A stretch of 22,648 nucleotides of DNA from an uncultured Faecalibacterium sp. GTDB taxonomy: Bacteria; Bacillota; Clostridia; Oscillospirales; Ruminococcaceae. Position 1 is the first letter of the stretch; each line of letters starts with the position of its first letter. The translations under genes were made by a program, and so were the position numbers. The notes below the pieces were generated by a model. It was not told where the DNA came from and did not search any database. It worked only from the letters and a program-made list of their open reading frames with translations. The DNA is taken from positions 1 through 22,648 of the forward strand of contig CAKSZF010000017.1 of NCBI GenBank assembly GCA_934525405.1, written 5' to 3'. This document shows, piece by piece, positions 16,070 through 22,648 of the stretch.

Positions 16070-16893
16070 ACGATTCTCTGGCATCCACTCTGGTGCTCTG
16101 TGATCTGGATAACCTGCTGCTGGGCGAGGATGGAAACCTGACCCAGGTGGTGCGGGACGTTTTGCAGCTGTTCAGCAGCCGCGGCGGTAGACTGACCGTT
16201 TTTTCGCAGCGCTCTCCGCGTGCGGTGCGCTCCATTCTGGGCAGCGTGCGTCTGGCAGCGCCTGCGCTGGTGTGCGGTGGCACTATGGCTTACCACTATG
16301 CCGATGGCAACCGGGTGCCTCTGTGCAGCTTTGCCCAGCAGCAGGAGCTTTTCACCTGCCTGCCGGATACCCCTGGCGTGGGGGTTGCCGTGCAGATGCA
16401 GGACGGTACCACCCGGGTGCTGCGCATGAGCAATGCGCTGGAGCGCCATCTGCGGCAGGAGTGGACCCCGTATCTGCTGGCGAACGCCGCCGATATCCAT
16501 CCCGAGCAGGTGCTGCGGGTGCTGTTGTATCAGGACAGCAAGTCTGTGCCCCTGATCTCGCTGGCAGAAAAGGCCATCGGGGATCGTGTTGCCCTGCTGG
16601 GCGAGCGCATCGCCCCGGATATCCTTGTCCTTACCCCGAAGCGCATCTCCGGCCGGGAAATGCTGGACACCGTCTGCGCCATGGCGCAGGTGGGTGCAGA
16701 GCAGGTTCTGGTGCTGGCGGGCAGTCAGCCCATGCTGGAGCTGGTACAGGCTGTGGAGCACAGTGCAGTGGCCGCCGACGCCCCGGCAGAGCTGCGCCTT
16801 GCCGCCGGACAGGTCACCCTGACGGATGCCGCCGGTGGCGCTGCGGTGGAGGTTTTGTACCGCATGGTGCGTGCTGCTGAAAAATCCGTGTAA
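16066..16893 (+). CDS. Degenerate HAD-superfamily (Cof-like) protein
   Basis: A 275-residue protein that reads as a Cof-type HAD fold with eroded catalytic motifs. Motif I is DLDNLLL (D13 and D15 kept, but the usual GTL is NLL). Motif II appears as VFSQRSP (S47). The motif III region is PKRISGREML (192-201), where the usual Ser-Lys-Gly reads Ser-Gly-Arg. Motif IV, normally GDxxNDxxM, reads GSQPML (219-224) and has no acidic residue. A cap-like middle segment (about 85-180) is present. Loss of the motif IV acids argues against Mg-dependent phosphatase activity, so it may be a pseudoenzyme or a binding protein. The reading frame is intact, with no sign of frameshift. It is translationally coupled to rluD by a 4-base overlap and followed by a terminator. 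The function is unknown, and the HAD assignment itself rests on motif I, order and length. Confidence 0.65.
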   Translation: MNDSLASTLVLCDLDNLLLGEDGNLTQVVRDVLQLFSSRGGRLTVFSQRSPRAVRSILGSVRLAAPALVCGGTMAYHYADGNRVPLCSFAQQQELFTCLPDTPGVGVAVQMQDGTTRVLRMSNALERHLRQEWTPYLLANAADIHPEQVLRVLLYQDSKSVPLISLAEKAIGDRVALLGERIAPDILVLTPKRISGREMLDTVCAMAQVGAEQVLVLAGSQPMLELVQAVEHSAVAADAPAELRLAAGQVTLTDAAGGAAVEVLYRMVRAAEKSV

Positions 16894-16903
16894 AACTTAT
16901 GCA

Positions 16904-16941
16904 AAGTCCTCTGTGATTTTTCCGCAGAGGGCTTTCTTTTT
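16904..16941 (+). terminator. Intrinsic terminator after the HAD-like gene
   Basis: AAGTCCTCTG (16904-16913) pairs with CAGAGGGCTT (16925-16934) through 10 base pairs, one of them G-U, with an 11-base loop. A TTTCTTTTT tail (16933-16941) follows. It ends the lspA-rluD unit. Confidence 0.8.
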
Positions 16942-16974
16942 GGCAAAAAATCAGGTAGAATGGGAGAAGGAACT

Positions 16975-17319
16975 ATGCCGGATAAAAAGCACCGCGAAGG
17001 GCTGTTCTTGCTGTTGTGCCTTGCCGCTGCAGGGGTCTGCGCGGGGCTGGCGTTCCGTTTCACAGTGCCGCTGCGGTCGCAAACGCCGCAGACACTGCCG
17101 GACACAAAGGAACTGGCGGCGTATACGCAGGTGGAGCTGAACACCGCCGATGCAGATGCTTTGTGCACCCTACCCGGTGTCGGCCCCCGCAAAGCACAGG
17201 CCATTCTGGACTATCGGGCACAATACGGCCCGTTTGCACAGGTGGAGGATGCCGCGCAGGTGCCGGGCATTACCCAAGCAATGGTGGATTCATGGGCAGG
17301 GCAGGCGTATGTCCGCTGA
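16975..17319 (+). CDS. Membrane-anchored ComEA-like helix-hairpin-helix protein
   Basis: A 114-residue protein with a short charged N-terminus, one membrane segment (about residues 9-27), a linker, and a C-terminal ComEA-type double helix-hairpin-helix domain (about 55-113: ELNTADADALCTLPGVGPRKAQAIL, shown here by its core LPGVGPRKA, then VPGITQAMVD). ComEA binds double-stranded DNA outside the membrane during uptake. This version lacks the SLBB-like domain that many ComEA proteins carry before the HhH region, and no comEC is in the window, so a role in transformation is only a possibility. ATG 16975 is chosen over ATG 16960 because GGAGAAGGA (16963-16971) sits just upstream. It follows a terminator, and ppk starts 58 bases downstream. 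Confidence 0.82.
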   Translation: MPDKKHREGLFLLLCLAAAGVCAGLAFRFTVPLRSQTPQTLPDTKELAAYTQVELNTADADALCTLPGVGPRKAQAILDYRAQYGPFAQVEDAAQVPGITQAMVDSWAGQAYVR

Positions 17320-17377
17320 AAAAGGGAACAGCCCGCTTGCTGCCTTGGTCAAAGAGGAAATATGGAGATTTATTGTT

Positions 17378-19777
17378 ATGAGTGACGAATCGATCTTTAT
17401 TAACCGCGAACTGAGCTGGCTGGATTTCAACCGCCGCGTTCTGGCGCTGGGCAAGGACAAAAACGTCCCGCTGGGCGAGCGGATCAAGTTTCTGGCAATT
17501 TACGGCTCCAATCTGGACGAGTTTTTCATGGTGCGCGTGGGCTCCTTGCAGGAGCGCGCAAACCTTGAGCAGAGCAAGACCAAAAAGGAAAAGCGGGAAA
17601 ACAAGACCAACATGACCGCCGCCGAGCAGCTGGCCGCCATTATGCCCAAAACGGCGCAGCTGCAAGAGGAGTGCGATAAATTCTACGCAAAGGCACTGGA
17701 AAATCTGGCGGAGAACGGCTACCATAAGGTGGATTTCGACCACCTGACCAAGGAAGAGGAGCATCTCTGGAAAAAATACTTCCAGTCGGAGCTGTTCCCC
17801 ATCCTCAGCCCGCAGATCGTAGATAACCGCCACCCGTTCCCGTTTTTGCGCAACAAGGAGATCTACCTTGGCGTGCTGCTCAAGGAAAAGCACACGCAGG
17901 AGCAGAGCCTTGGCATCGTGCCCATCTCCAGCCAGATGGAGCGGATGCACTTCATCAAAAAGGACGGCGCTGTGCAGTTTGCTCTCACCGAGGAGCTGGT
18001 GCTGCACTATGCGTCCAGCATCTTCGGCAAGGATTCCATGCAGGAAAAATGCCTGTTCCGGGTCACCCGTAACGCGGATATCGACGTAAAAGAGGGCATG
18101 ATGGATCACGATATCGATTATCGTGAGATCATGACCGAGCTGCTCCGGCGCCGCCGCAAGCTGGCTGCTGTCCGGCTGCAGATCACCCCCGCCCCCGCAC
18201 CGGAGGTGGAGCGGCTGCTGTGCAGCCGTCTGGAGCTGACCCGCAAGCGGGTATTTCTGCAAAAGAGCCCGCTGGATCTGAGCTTCTTCTTCAAGCTTTC
18301 CGGCCGCATGGAGGCCGAGGGTCACCCGGCGCTGTTCTACACCCCCGCACGTCCCATGCTGCCGCCGCCGGACTATGATCTGGCTGCCGAGGTGCAGAAG
18401 CATGACGTGCTGCTCAGCTACCCGTACCAGTCCATCCGCCCCTTTATCGCCATGCTCAAAAAGGCCGCACAGGACCCGGACGTCATCTCCATCAAGATGA
18501 CCCTCTACCGTATGGCGCGGGAGTCCCAGATCGTGCAGGCGCTGATGGAAGCTGCCGAAAACGGCAAAGAAGTGGTAGCGCTGGTGGAACTGCGCGCTCG
18601 CTTTGACGAGCAGAACAACATCGACTGGTCCAAGCAACTGGAAAGCGCTGGCTGCACCGTCATCTACGGCTTCGAGGACTACAAGGTGCACTCCAAGCTG
18701 ACCCTCATCACCCGCAAAGGCGCAGAGGGCTACTCCTATATCACCCAGATCGGTACCGGCAACTACAACGAAAAAACCAGCGAACTGTATACGGATTATT
18801 CCTTCATCACCGCAGACGAGCGCATCGGCGAGGAAGCCTCCAAGGTGTTCCGCAATCTGGCCGTGCAGCAGCTCACCGAGGAAAGCGACAAGATGCTGGT
18901 TGCTCCGCTGCGCTTCAAGAGCGTGCTGCTGGACGAGATGGATCACGTCATCGCTGCCGCCCGCATGGGTCGCCCGGCTTCCATGATCCTGAAAAACAAC
19001 TCCATCAGCGACCGGGACATCATCCTCAAATTGCAGGAAGCCAGCTGTGCCGGGGTGCGCATTGATATGATCGTGCGCGGCATCTGCTGCGTGCGCGCAG
19101 AGGTGCCCGGCAAGACCGAGAATCTGCACATCCGCAGTCTGGTGGGACGGTATCTTGAGCATGGCCGCATTTACAGTTTCTTCGATGGCACCCACACCCG
19201 TATCTACATTGCCTCCGGCGACTTCCTCACCCGCAATACTGAGTGCCGCGTGGAGGTCGGCGTGCGGGTGGAGGATCCCGCTCTGGTGCAAAAGCTTACC
19301 GATATCCTTCAGCTGCAGCTGCGGGATAACGTCAACGCCCGGGTCATGGATGCCAGCGGCAGCTACCAGAAGGTGAAACCCGCCGAGGGCGAGCCGCTGG
19401 TCAACAGCCAGATGGGTATGTACGAGCTGCTGCGCAACGACTGGCAGCACCCCGAGCCGTGGAAGTGCACCACCCTCGCGTCGGAAACGGAAAAAACGGC
19501 GGCAGTCTGTCAGGAAGTTACCGTGGAACAGCTCAAACAGGAGCTGCCCCATGTGTTCCAGCCTGCACCGGAAAAGGCAACGGAAACCGCCCCGGCGGCG
19601 CAGCAGACCGACCACTACGAGGCGCTGGAGCAGATGCTGAACAACAAGCCCCGCGCTGCGCAGCCCGCCCCCAAAGCTCCGGTTGCACCCCGTCCGGCTG
19701 CAAAGCCTGTTGTCACCGTTATTGCACCCAAGAAAAAGAGCCTGCTGGAACGCATCGGAAGCTTTTTCCGGCGCTGA
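17378..19777 (+). CDS. ppk1: Polyphosphate kinase (PPK1) with C-terminal extension
   Basis: Reversibly makes inorganic polyphosphate from ATP. The core has the four PPK1 domains in order, opening with FINRELSWLDFNRRVLALG. The phospholipase-D-like catalytic half has autophosphorylated H438 in KVHSKLTLIT (E. coli H435 position) and H595 in YLEHGRIYSF (E. coli H592 position). From about residue 690 there is an additional tail of roughly 110 residues. It is rich in Glu, Ala, Pro and Gln and ends in a basic, amphipathic-looking KKKSLLERIGSFFRR. Total length is 799 residues against about 690-720 usual. ATG 17378 is chosen for the family N-terminus and GGAG (17364-17367) at 10 bases; the frame is open further upstream but that part overlaps the ComEA-like gene. 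No exopolyphosphatase (ppx) is next to it. Confidence 0.96.
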   Translation: MSDESIFINRELSWLDFNRRVLALGKDKNVPLGERIKFLAIYGSNLDEFFMVRVGSLQERANLEQSKTKKEKRENKTNMTAAEQLAAIMPKTAQLQEECDKFYAKALENLAENGYHKVDFDHLTKEEEHLWKKYFQSELFPILSPQIVDNRHPFPFLRNKEIYLGVLLKEKHTQEQSLGIVPISSQMERMHFIKKDGAVQFALTEELVLHYASSIFGKDSMQEKCLFRVTRNADIDVKEGMMDHDIDYREIMTELLRRRRKLAAVRLQITPAPAPEVERLLCSRLELTRKRVFLQKSPLDLSFFFKLSGRMEAEGHPALFYTPARPMLPPPDYDLAAEVQKHDVLLSYPYQSIRPFIAMLKKAAQDPDVISIKMTLYRMARESQIVQALMEAAENGKEVVALVELRARFDEQNNIDWSKQLESAGCTVIYGFEDYKVHSKLTLITRKGAEGYSYITQIGTGNYNEKTSELYTDYSFITADERIGEEASKVFRNLAVQQLTEESDKMLVAPLRFKSVLLDEMDHVIAAARMGRPASMILKNNSISDRDIILKLQEASCAGVRIDMIVRGICCVRAEVPGKTENLHIRSLVGRYLEHGRIYSFFDGTHTRIYIASGDFLTRNTECRVEVGVRVEDPALVQKLTDILQLQLRDNVNARVMDASGSYQKVKPAEGEPLVNSQMGMYELLRNDWQHPEPWKCTTLASETEKTAAVCQEVTVEQLKQELPHVFQPAPEKATETAPAAQQTDHYEALEQMLNNKPRAAQPAPKAPVAPRPAAKPVVTVIAPKKKSLLERIGSFFRR

Positions 19778-19802
19778 TCTGTAAAATCATGTAAACCAAA
19801 GC

Positions 19803-19846
19803 CAGAGCTGCTGCGCAGAAATTTGTGCGGCGGCTCTGTTTTTTTT
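19803..19846 (+). terminator. Intrinsic terminator after ppk1
   Basis: CAGAGCTGCTGCGCA (19803-19817) pairs with TGTGCGGCGGCTCTG (19824-19838) over 15 positions, three of them G-U, with loop GAAATT and a run of eight T (19839-19846). A strong end point for the ppk1 transcript. Confidence 0.92.
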
Positions 19847-19874
19847 GTTTATGTTCTCCCGCCCGTTGCTTGTG

Positions 19875-19882
19875 CATACACT
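19875..19882 (+). promoter_or_regulatory. Sigma-E-like -10 element (CATACACT), no clear -35
   Basis: CATACACT fits the -10 consensus (CATACAnT) of the sporulation sigma factor E of Bacillota and lies 22 bases before the M23 peptidase start. No convincing -35 element is seen at the expected 13-15 base spacing; the nearest AT-rich stretch (19848-19855) is too far away. Chance occurrence is quite possible. Confidence 0.25.
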
Positions 19883-19904
19883 TTTCAGGATAGGAGGGTG
19901 ACGT

Positions 19905-20435
19905 ATGCGGGCAAAACGGAGCGGACAGGCAGCAAAAATACGCAGACGGCGGTGGGGCGTTGTGGCGCTTGTGCTGGCGGGACTGGTACTCTGTCTGCTG
20001 GCGGCTTTGCCGGTGCAGGCCGCGCGGAACACGAAAAAGTATGGCTTTCCGCTGGATACCACGGCGTGGCGTATCTCGGATGCCTACGGCGCGCGGACAG
20101 ACCCCTTTACCGGCAAGCCTGCGTTCCATCAGGGAATCGACCTTGCCTGTGCGGCGGGCACGGCAGTGCGGGCGGTGCAGGGCGGGGTAGTGACTGCGGC
20201 GGCGTACAGCTCAAGCTACGGCAACCATCTGCGCATCCTGCACCCGGATGGCTACGAGACCCGCTACGCACACCTGCAATACCTCTACGTCCGCCCGGGA
20301 GAGGTGGTACAGACCGGGCAGACGCTGGGCACAGTAGGACAGACAGGCCGCGCCACCGGGGCACACCTGCATCTGGAGCTGTGGCAGCAGGGCACTGCCT
20401 GCGACCCCGCTGCTCTGCTGGAGACTGCCCCATGA
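19905..20435 (+). CDS. M23-family (LytM) metallopeptidase, SpoIVFA/SpoIIQ-like position
   Basis: A 176-residue protein with a strongly basic N-terminus, one membrane segment (about residues 17-39) and an outer LytM domain (about 70-165). All M23 catalytic residues are present: H75 and D79 (HQGID), H123 (YAHL), and H154 and H156 (HLHLEL). It should therefore be an active zinc endopeptidase against peptidoglycan crosslinks or peptide bridges. ATG 19905 has GGAGG (19892-19896) at 8 bases. Its stop overlaps the start of the S2P protease in an ATGA arrangement, the same partnership as SpoIVFA and SpoIVFB of spore formers. There, SpoIVFA has a LytM-like domain that lacks catalytic residues and holds the protease inactive. 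Whether this protein controls its neighbour, cuts peptidoglycan, or does both cannot be told from sequence. Confidence 0.88.
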   Translation: MRAKRSGQAAKIRRRRWGVVALVLAGLVLCLLAALPVQAARNTKKYGFPLDTTAWRISDAYGARTDPFTGKPAFHQGIDLACAAGTAVRAVQGGVVTAAAYSSSYGNHLRILHPDGYETRYAHLQYLYVRPGEVVQTGQTLGTVGQTGRATGAHLHLELWQQGTACDPAALLETAP

Positions 20436-20941
20436 ACCGGATACGGGCGGGGAAGCTTGTATTCCGGGACCCGGTGCTGCTGTGCGGCGTGGTGTATCTG
20501 CTGCTCTACTTTGATGCCAGCGGCTTTCTGCGGCTGGGACTGCTGGCGGCTGTTTTGCACGAACTGGGGCACATCCTCGTCTACTGCATCCAGCAAAGGC
20601 ATCTGCCGGTCATCGAGGTGACCATGACCGGCTTTTGTATGCACACAGCAGGGGAGAGGCTGTCCCCGCGTCAGCGGCTTGTGCTGGCCGCCGCCGGGCC
20701 TGCGGTCAACTTTGTGCTTGCCGGGGTATGGGCGCTGCGTCTTGCGCAAGCTGCCACCATCCGCGGCAGCGCATTCTGGGCGGCGAATCTGCTGACGGGG
20801 CTGTTCAATCTGCTGCCGGTGCCGCCGCTGGACGGTGCGCAGATGGCAGCGTGCATTGGGATGCTCTGGCGGCAAAAATACGGAAAGTGCACACAAACGG
20901 CGCGAAACGATTGCAAAACCGGCACATTTGGGGTAAAATAA
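20432..20941 (+). CDS. Site-2-protease-type membrane metalloprotease (M50, SpoIVFB-like)
   Basis: A 169-residue polytopic membrane protein with the zinc motif HELGH (43-47) inside a membrane segment and the third-ligand motif N126-LLPVPPLDG with D134. Both are hallmarks of intramembrane site-2 proteases. Membrane segments are seen at about 15-28, 32-52, 83-105 and 113-130. It is shorter than SpoIVFB (about 290 residues) because it lacks the C-terminal CBS domain; its basic, polar tail (RQKYGKCTQTARNDCK) is short. SpoIVFB cleaves pro-sigma-K in the mother cell, and other S2Ps cut anti-sigma factors. ATG 20432 overlaps the M23 stop by 4 bases, so the two proteins are made together. The substrate is unknown, and no sigma or anti-sigma factor gene lies in the window. 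Confidence 0.88.
   Translation: MNRIRAGKLVFRDPVLLCGVVYLLLYFDASGFLRLGLLAAVLHELGHILVYCIQQRHLPVIEVTMTGFCMHTAGERLSPRQRLVLAAAGPAVNFVLAGVWALRLAQAATIRGSAFWAANLLTGLFNLLPVPPLDGAQMAACIGMLWRQKYGKCTQTARNDCKTGTFGVK
20911..20939 (+). promoter_or_regulatory. Candidate internal promoter for the radical-SAM gene
   Basis: TTGCAA (20911-20916) and TAAAAT (20934-20939) with a 17-base spacer lie in the last codons of the S2P gene. Transcription would start near 20946, about 33 bases before the radical-SAM start codon. It would allow expression independent of the protease pair. Confidence 0.5.
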
Positions 20942-20978
20942 AAAGAACGCAAAAAACGGATTGTTTATGGAGGACCCG

Positions 20979-22648
20979 ATGTTTGATCCCAAACTGAAAG
21001 AAGCGCTGGGACGGGTGCAGAAGCCCGGCCGCTATACCGGCGGCGAGCCCGGCAGTATCTATAAAGAAAAGGATAAGGTGGATGTGCGCTTTGCCTTCTG
21101 CTTCCCGGATACCTACGAGGTGGGCATGTCTTTTCTGGGCGAAAAGATCCTGTACGAGCTGCTCAACGGCCACGAGAACTGGTGGTGTGAGCGCGCCTTT
21201 ATGCCTTGGCTGGATATGAAGGCAGAGATGGAGCGCTTGCAGCTGCCGCTGTACACCATGGAAAGCAAAGACCCTCTCACGGCCTTTGATGCTGTGGGCT
21301 TTACCCTGCAATACGAGCTTTCCTACACCAATATCCTTGCCATGCTGGACTTGGCGGGCATCCCGTTCTATTCCAAAGACCGTGACGACCGCTGGCCGTT
21401 GATCGTAGCGGGCGGTCCCTGCGCCTGCAACGCCGAGCCTATCGCGGATTTCTTTGACGTCATCCAGCTGGGCGAGGGCGAAAACCAGCTGCCCGCCATC
21501 TGCGCCGAGATCGAAAAGGCCAAAAAAGAGGGCATCTCCAAAAAGCAGCTGCTGCTCAACATTGCAAAGATCCCGGGCGTGTATATCCCGGCCTTCTACG
21601 ATGTTACCTACCACGAGGATGGCCGGGTCAAGGCCATCACCCCCAACGAGCCGGGCATCCCGGCGCGCATCACCAAGGCCATCATCAAGGATCTGAACCA
21701 GTTTGCCCCGCCCACAAACTTTGTGGTGCCCATGGTGGGCGCCATTCAGGATCGCGCCAGCATCGAGGTACTGCGCGGCTGCGTGCGCGGCTGCCGGTTC
21801 TGTCAGGCGGGTTTCTTGTACCGTCCCATGCGCCAGCGCGATGCCAGCCTGCTGAACAAGGCCGCGCAGGATCTGTGTGCCAACACCGGCTACGAAGAAC
21901 TGAGCCTTTCCAGCCTTTCCACCTCTGACCACGGTCAGCTGGAAGAACTGCTGGACGATCTGAACGAGTGGGCACCCAAGGAGCACGTCAGCCTGTCGCT
22001 GCCTTCCCTGCGCGTGGACAACTTCTCCCAGAGCCTGATCGAAAAAACCACCAAGGTGCGCAAGAGCGGCCTGACCTTTGCTGCAGAGGCCGGTACCCAG
22101 CGTCTGCGCAATGTCATCAACAAAAACGTCACTTGGGACGAGATCGAAAAGACCTGTACCATCGCCTTTAACGCAGGCTATACCTCGGTCAAGCTCTACT
22201 TCATGATGGGCCTGCCCACCGAGACCATGGAGGATATCGAGGGTATTGCCGAGACTGCTCAGAAGGTGGTAGACCTCTACTATAAGAACACGAACCATGC
22301 CAAGGGACGCGGCGTGCAGGTGACTATCAGCTGCGCCTGCTTTGTGCCCAAGCCCCACACCCCCTTCCAGTTCGTGCCCATGGATACCGCCGAGACTCTG
22401 CAGGCCAAGCAGAAGCACCTGCTGGAAAGTGTGCACAGCCGCAAGATCAAGGTGAACTACCACGACAGCACCACCAGCTTTTTGGAGGGCGTGTTCGCTA
22501 AGGGCGACCGCCGCCTTGCCCCGGTCATCGTAGAGGCATACAAGCGCGGCTGCTACTTCGACGGCTGGGAGGAGTGCTTCAAGTACGATACATGGATGCA
22601 GACCTTTGCGAATCTGGGCATCGACCCCGCCTTCTACTGCCAGCGTCC
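20979..22648 (+). CDS. Radical-SAM protein of the TIGR03960 (B12-binding-like) type, 3' end missing
   Basis: The frame is open from ATG 20979 to the window edge: 556 codons and a partial one. The first about 235 residues form an N-terminal domain with conserved-looking segments (CFPDTYEVGMS, FTLQYELSYTNIL, AGGPCACNAEPIADFFD, LGEGE) typical of B12-binding-like radical-SAM proteins. The core then has C268, C272 and C275 in CVRGCRFCQAG, followed by SLSSLSTSDHG, FAAEAGTQRLRNVINK and KLYFMMGLPTETMEDI. In many clostridia this family is followed by a DUF2344 protein and ribonuclease G (rng); those would be beyond the window. The biochemical role is not established. ATG 20979 is preferred over ATG 20967 because GGAGG (20969-20973) lies between them, 5 bases before the chosen start. 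Confidence 0.92.
   Translation, partial: MFDPKLKEALGRVQKPGRYTGGEPGSIYKEKDKVDVRFAFCFPDTYEVGMSFLGEKILYELLNGHENWWCERAFMPWLDMKAEMERLQLPLYTMESKDPLTAFDAVGFTLQYELSYTNILAMLDLAGIPFYSKDRDDRWPLIVAGGPCACNAEPIADFFDVIQLGEGENQLPAICAEIEKAKKEGISKKQLLLNIAKIPGVYIPAFYDVTYHEDGRVKAITPNEPGIPARITKAIIKDLNQFAPPTNFVVPMVGAIQDRASIEVLRGCVRGCRFCQAGFLYRPMRQRDASLLNKAAQDLCANTGYEELSLSSLSTSDHGQLEELLDDLNEWAPKEHVSLSLPSLRVDNFSQSLIEKTTKVRKSGLTFAAEAGTQRLRNVINKNVTWDEIEKTCTIAFNAGYTSVKLYFMMGLPTETMEDIEGIAETAQKVVDLYYKNTNHAKGRGVQVTISCACFVPKPHTPFQFVPMDTAETLQAKQKHLLESVHSRKIKVNYHDSTTSFLEGVFAKGDRRLAPVIVEAYKRGCYFDGWEECFKYDTWMQTFANLGIDPAFYCQR

Noticed and set aside
16942..16974. Promoter for the ComEA-like gene using TAGAAT at 16956-16961
   Set aside because: No -35 hexamer is found at 16-18 bases upstream, since that region is the T-run of the terminator. 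The TTGGCA nearby is only 10 bases away.
17150..17377. Longer N-terminus for polyphosphate kinase
   Set aside because: The frame is open upstream, but this part overlaps the ComEA-like gene in another frame and does not resemble PPK1. The family N-terminus begins at ATG 17378.
1..22648. Mobile element, CRISPR array or horizontally acquired island
   Set aside because: No transposase, integrase, direct-repeat array or compositional break was seen. Gene order is conserved housekeeping synteny throughout.

Overview
The window is a GC-rich, gene-dense chromosomal segment with 18 protein genes, all on the + strand. Two are cut by the window edges. No gap between genes exceeds about 130 bases, and I see no tRNA, rRNA, CRISPR array, insertion sequence or phage gene. 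Gene content and order (miaB, ymcA-like gene, mutS, mutL, miaA; then sepF, ylmH, divIVA, ileS, lspA, rluD) are the housekeeping synteny of Bacillota. The high GC content, the low-complexity Ala/Pro linkers and the particular mix of genes suggest an anaerobic gut clostridium of the Oscillospiraceae/Ruminococcaceae, most likely Faecalibacterium or a close relative. The genus is an inference from sequence character, not from a search.

Region 1 (1-2389): the 3' part of a PerR-like Fur regulator is followed by a well-formed promoter, miaB and a YlbF/YmcA (Ric) family gene with a four-cysteine tail, closed by an intrinsic terminator. Region 2 (2452-9490): mutS, mutL, miaA and a membrane-anchored HlyD-like protein are closely spaced or overlapping and probably co-transcribed. 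MutS and an endonuclease-type MutL form the mismatch-repair core. MiaA makes i6A37 in tRNA and MiaB then thiomethylates it, so both steps flank mutSL.

Region 3 (9494-14632): a near-consensus promoter with a structured leader precedes sepF, ylmH, divIVA and ileS, combining division, cell-pole/growth and translation functions. ileS starts with TTG, carries variant signature motifs and ends at a strong terminator. Region 4 (14610-16941): lspA, rluD and a degenerate HAD-fold protein follow. A candidate promoter for this unit overlaps the ileS terminator, and the unit closes with another terminator. Region 5 (16975-19846): a minimal membrane-anchored ComEA-like helix-hairpin-helix protein is followed by polyphosphate kinase with an unusual C-terminal tail, then a terminator.

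Region 6 (19875-22648): an M23 peptidase and an S2P membrane metalloprotease overlap by 4 bases and resemble the SpoIVFA/SpoIVFB pair. A radical-SAM gene of the TIGR03960 type follows and runs off the end. The parts most worth a second look are the M23/S2P pair, the HlyD-like protein before sepF, the HAD protein that has lost catalytic motifs, and the overlapping terminator/promoter before lspA. I do not see a complete, unmistakably novel multi-gene system.
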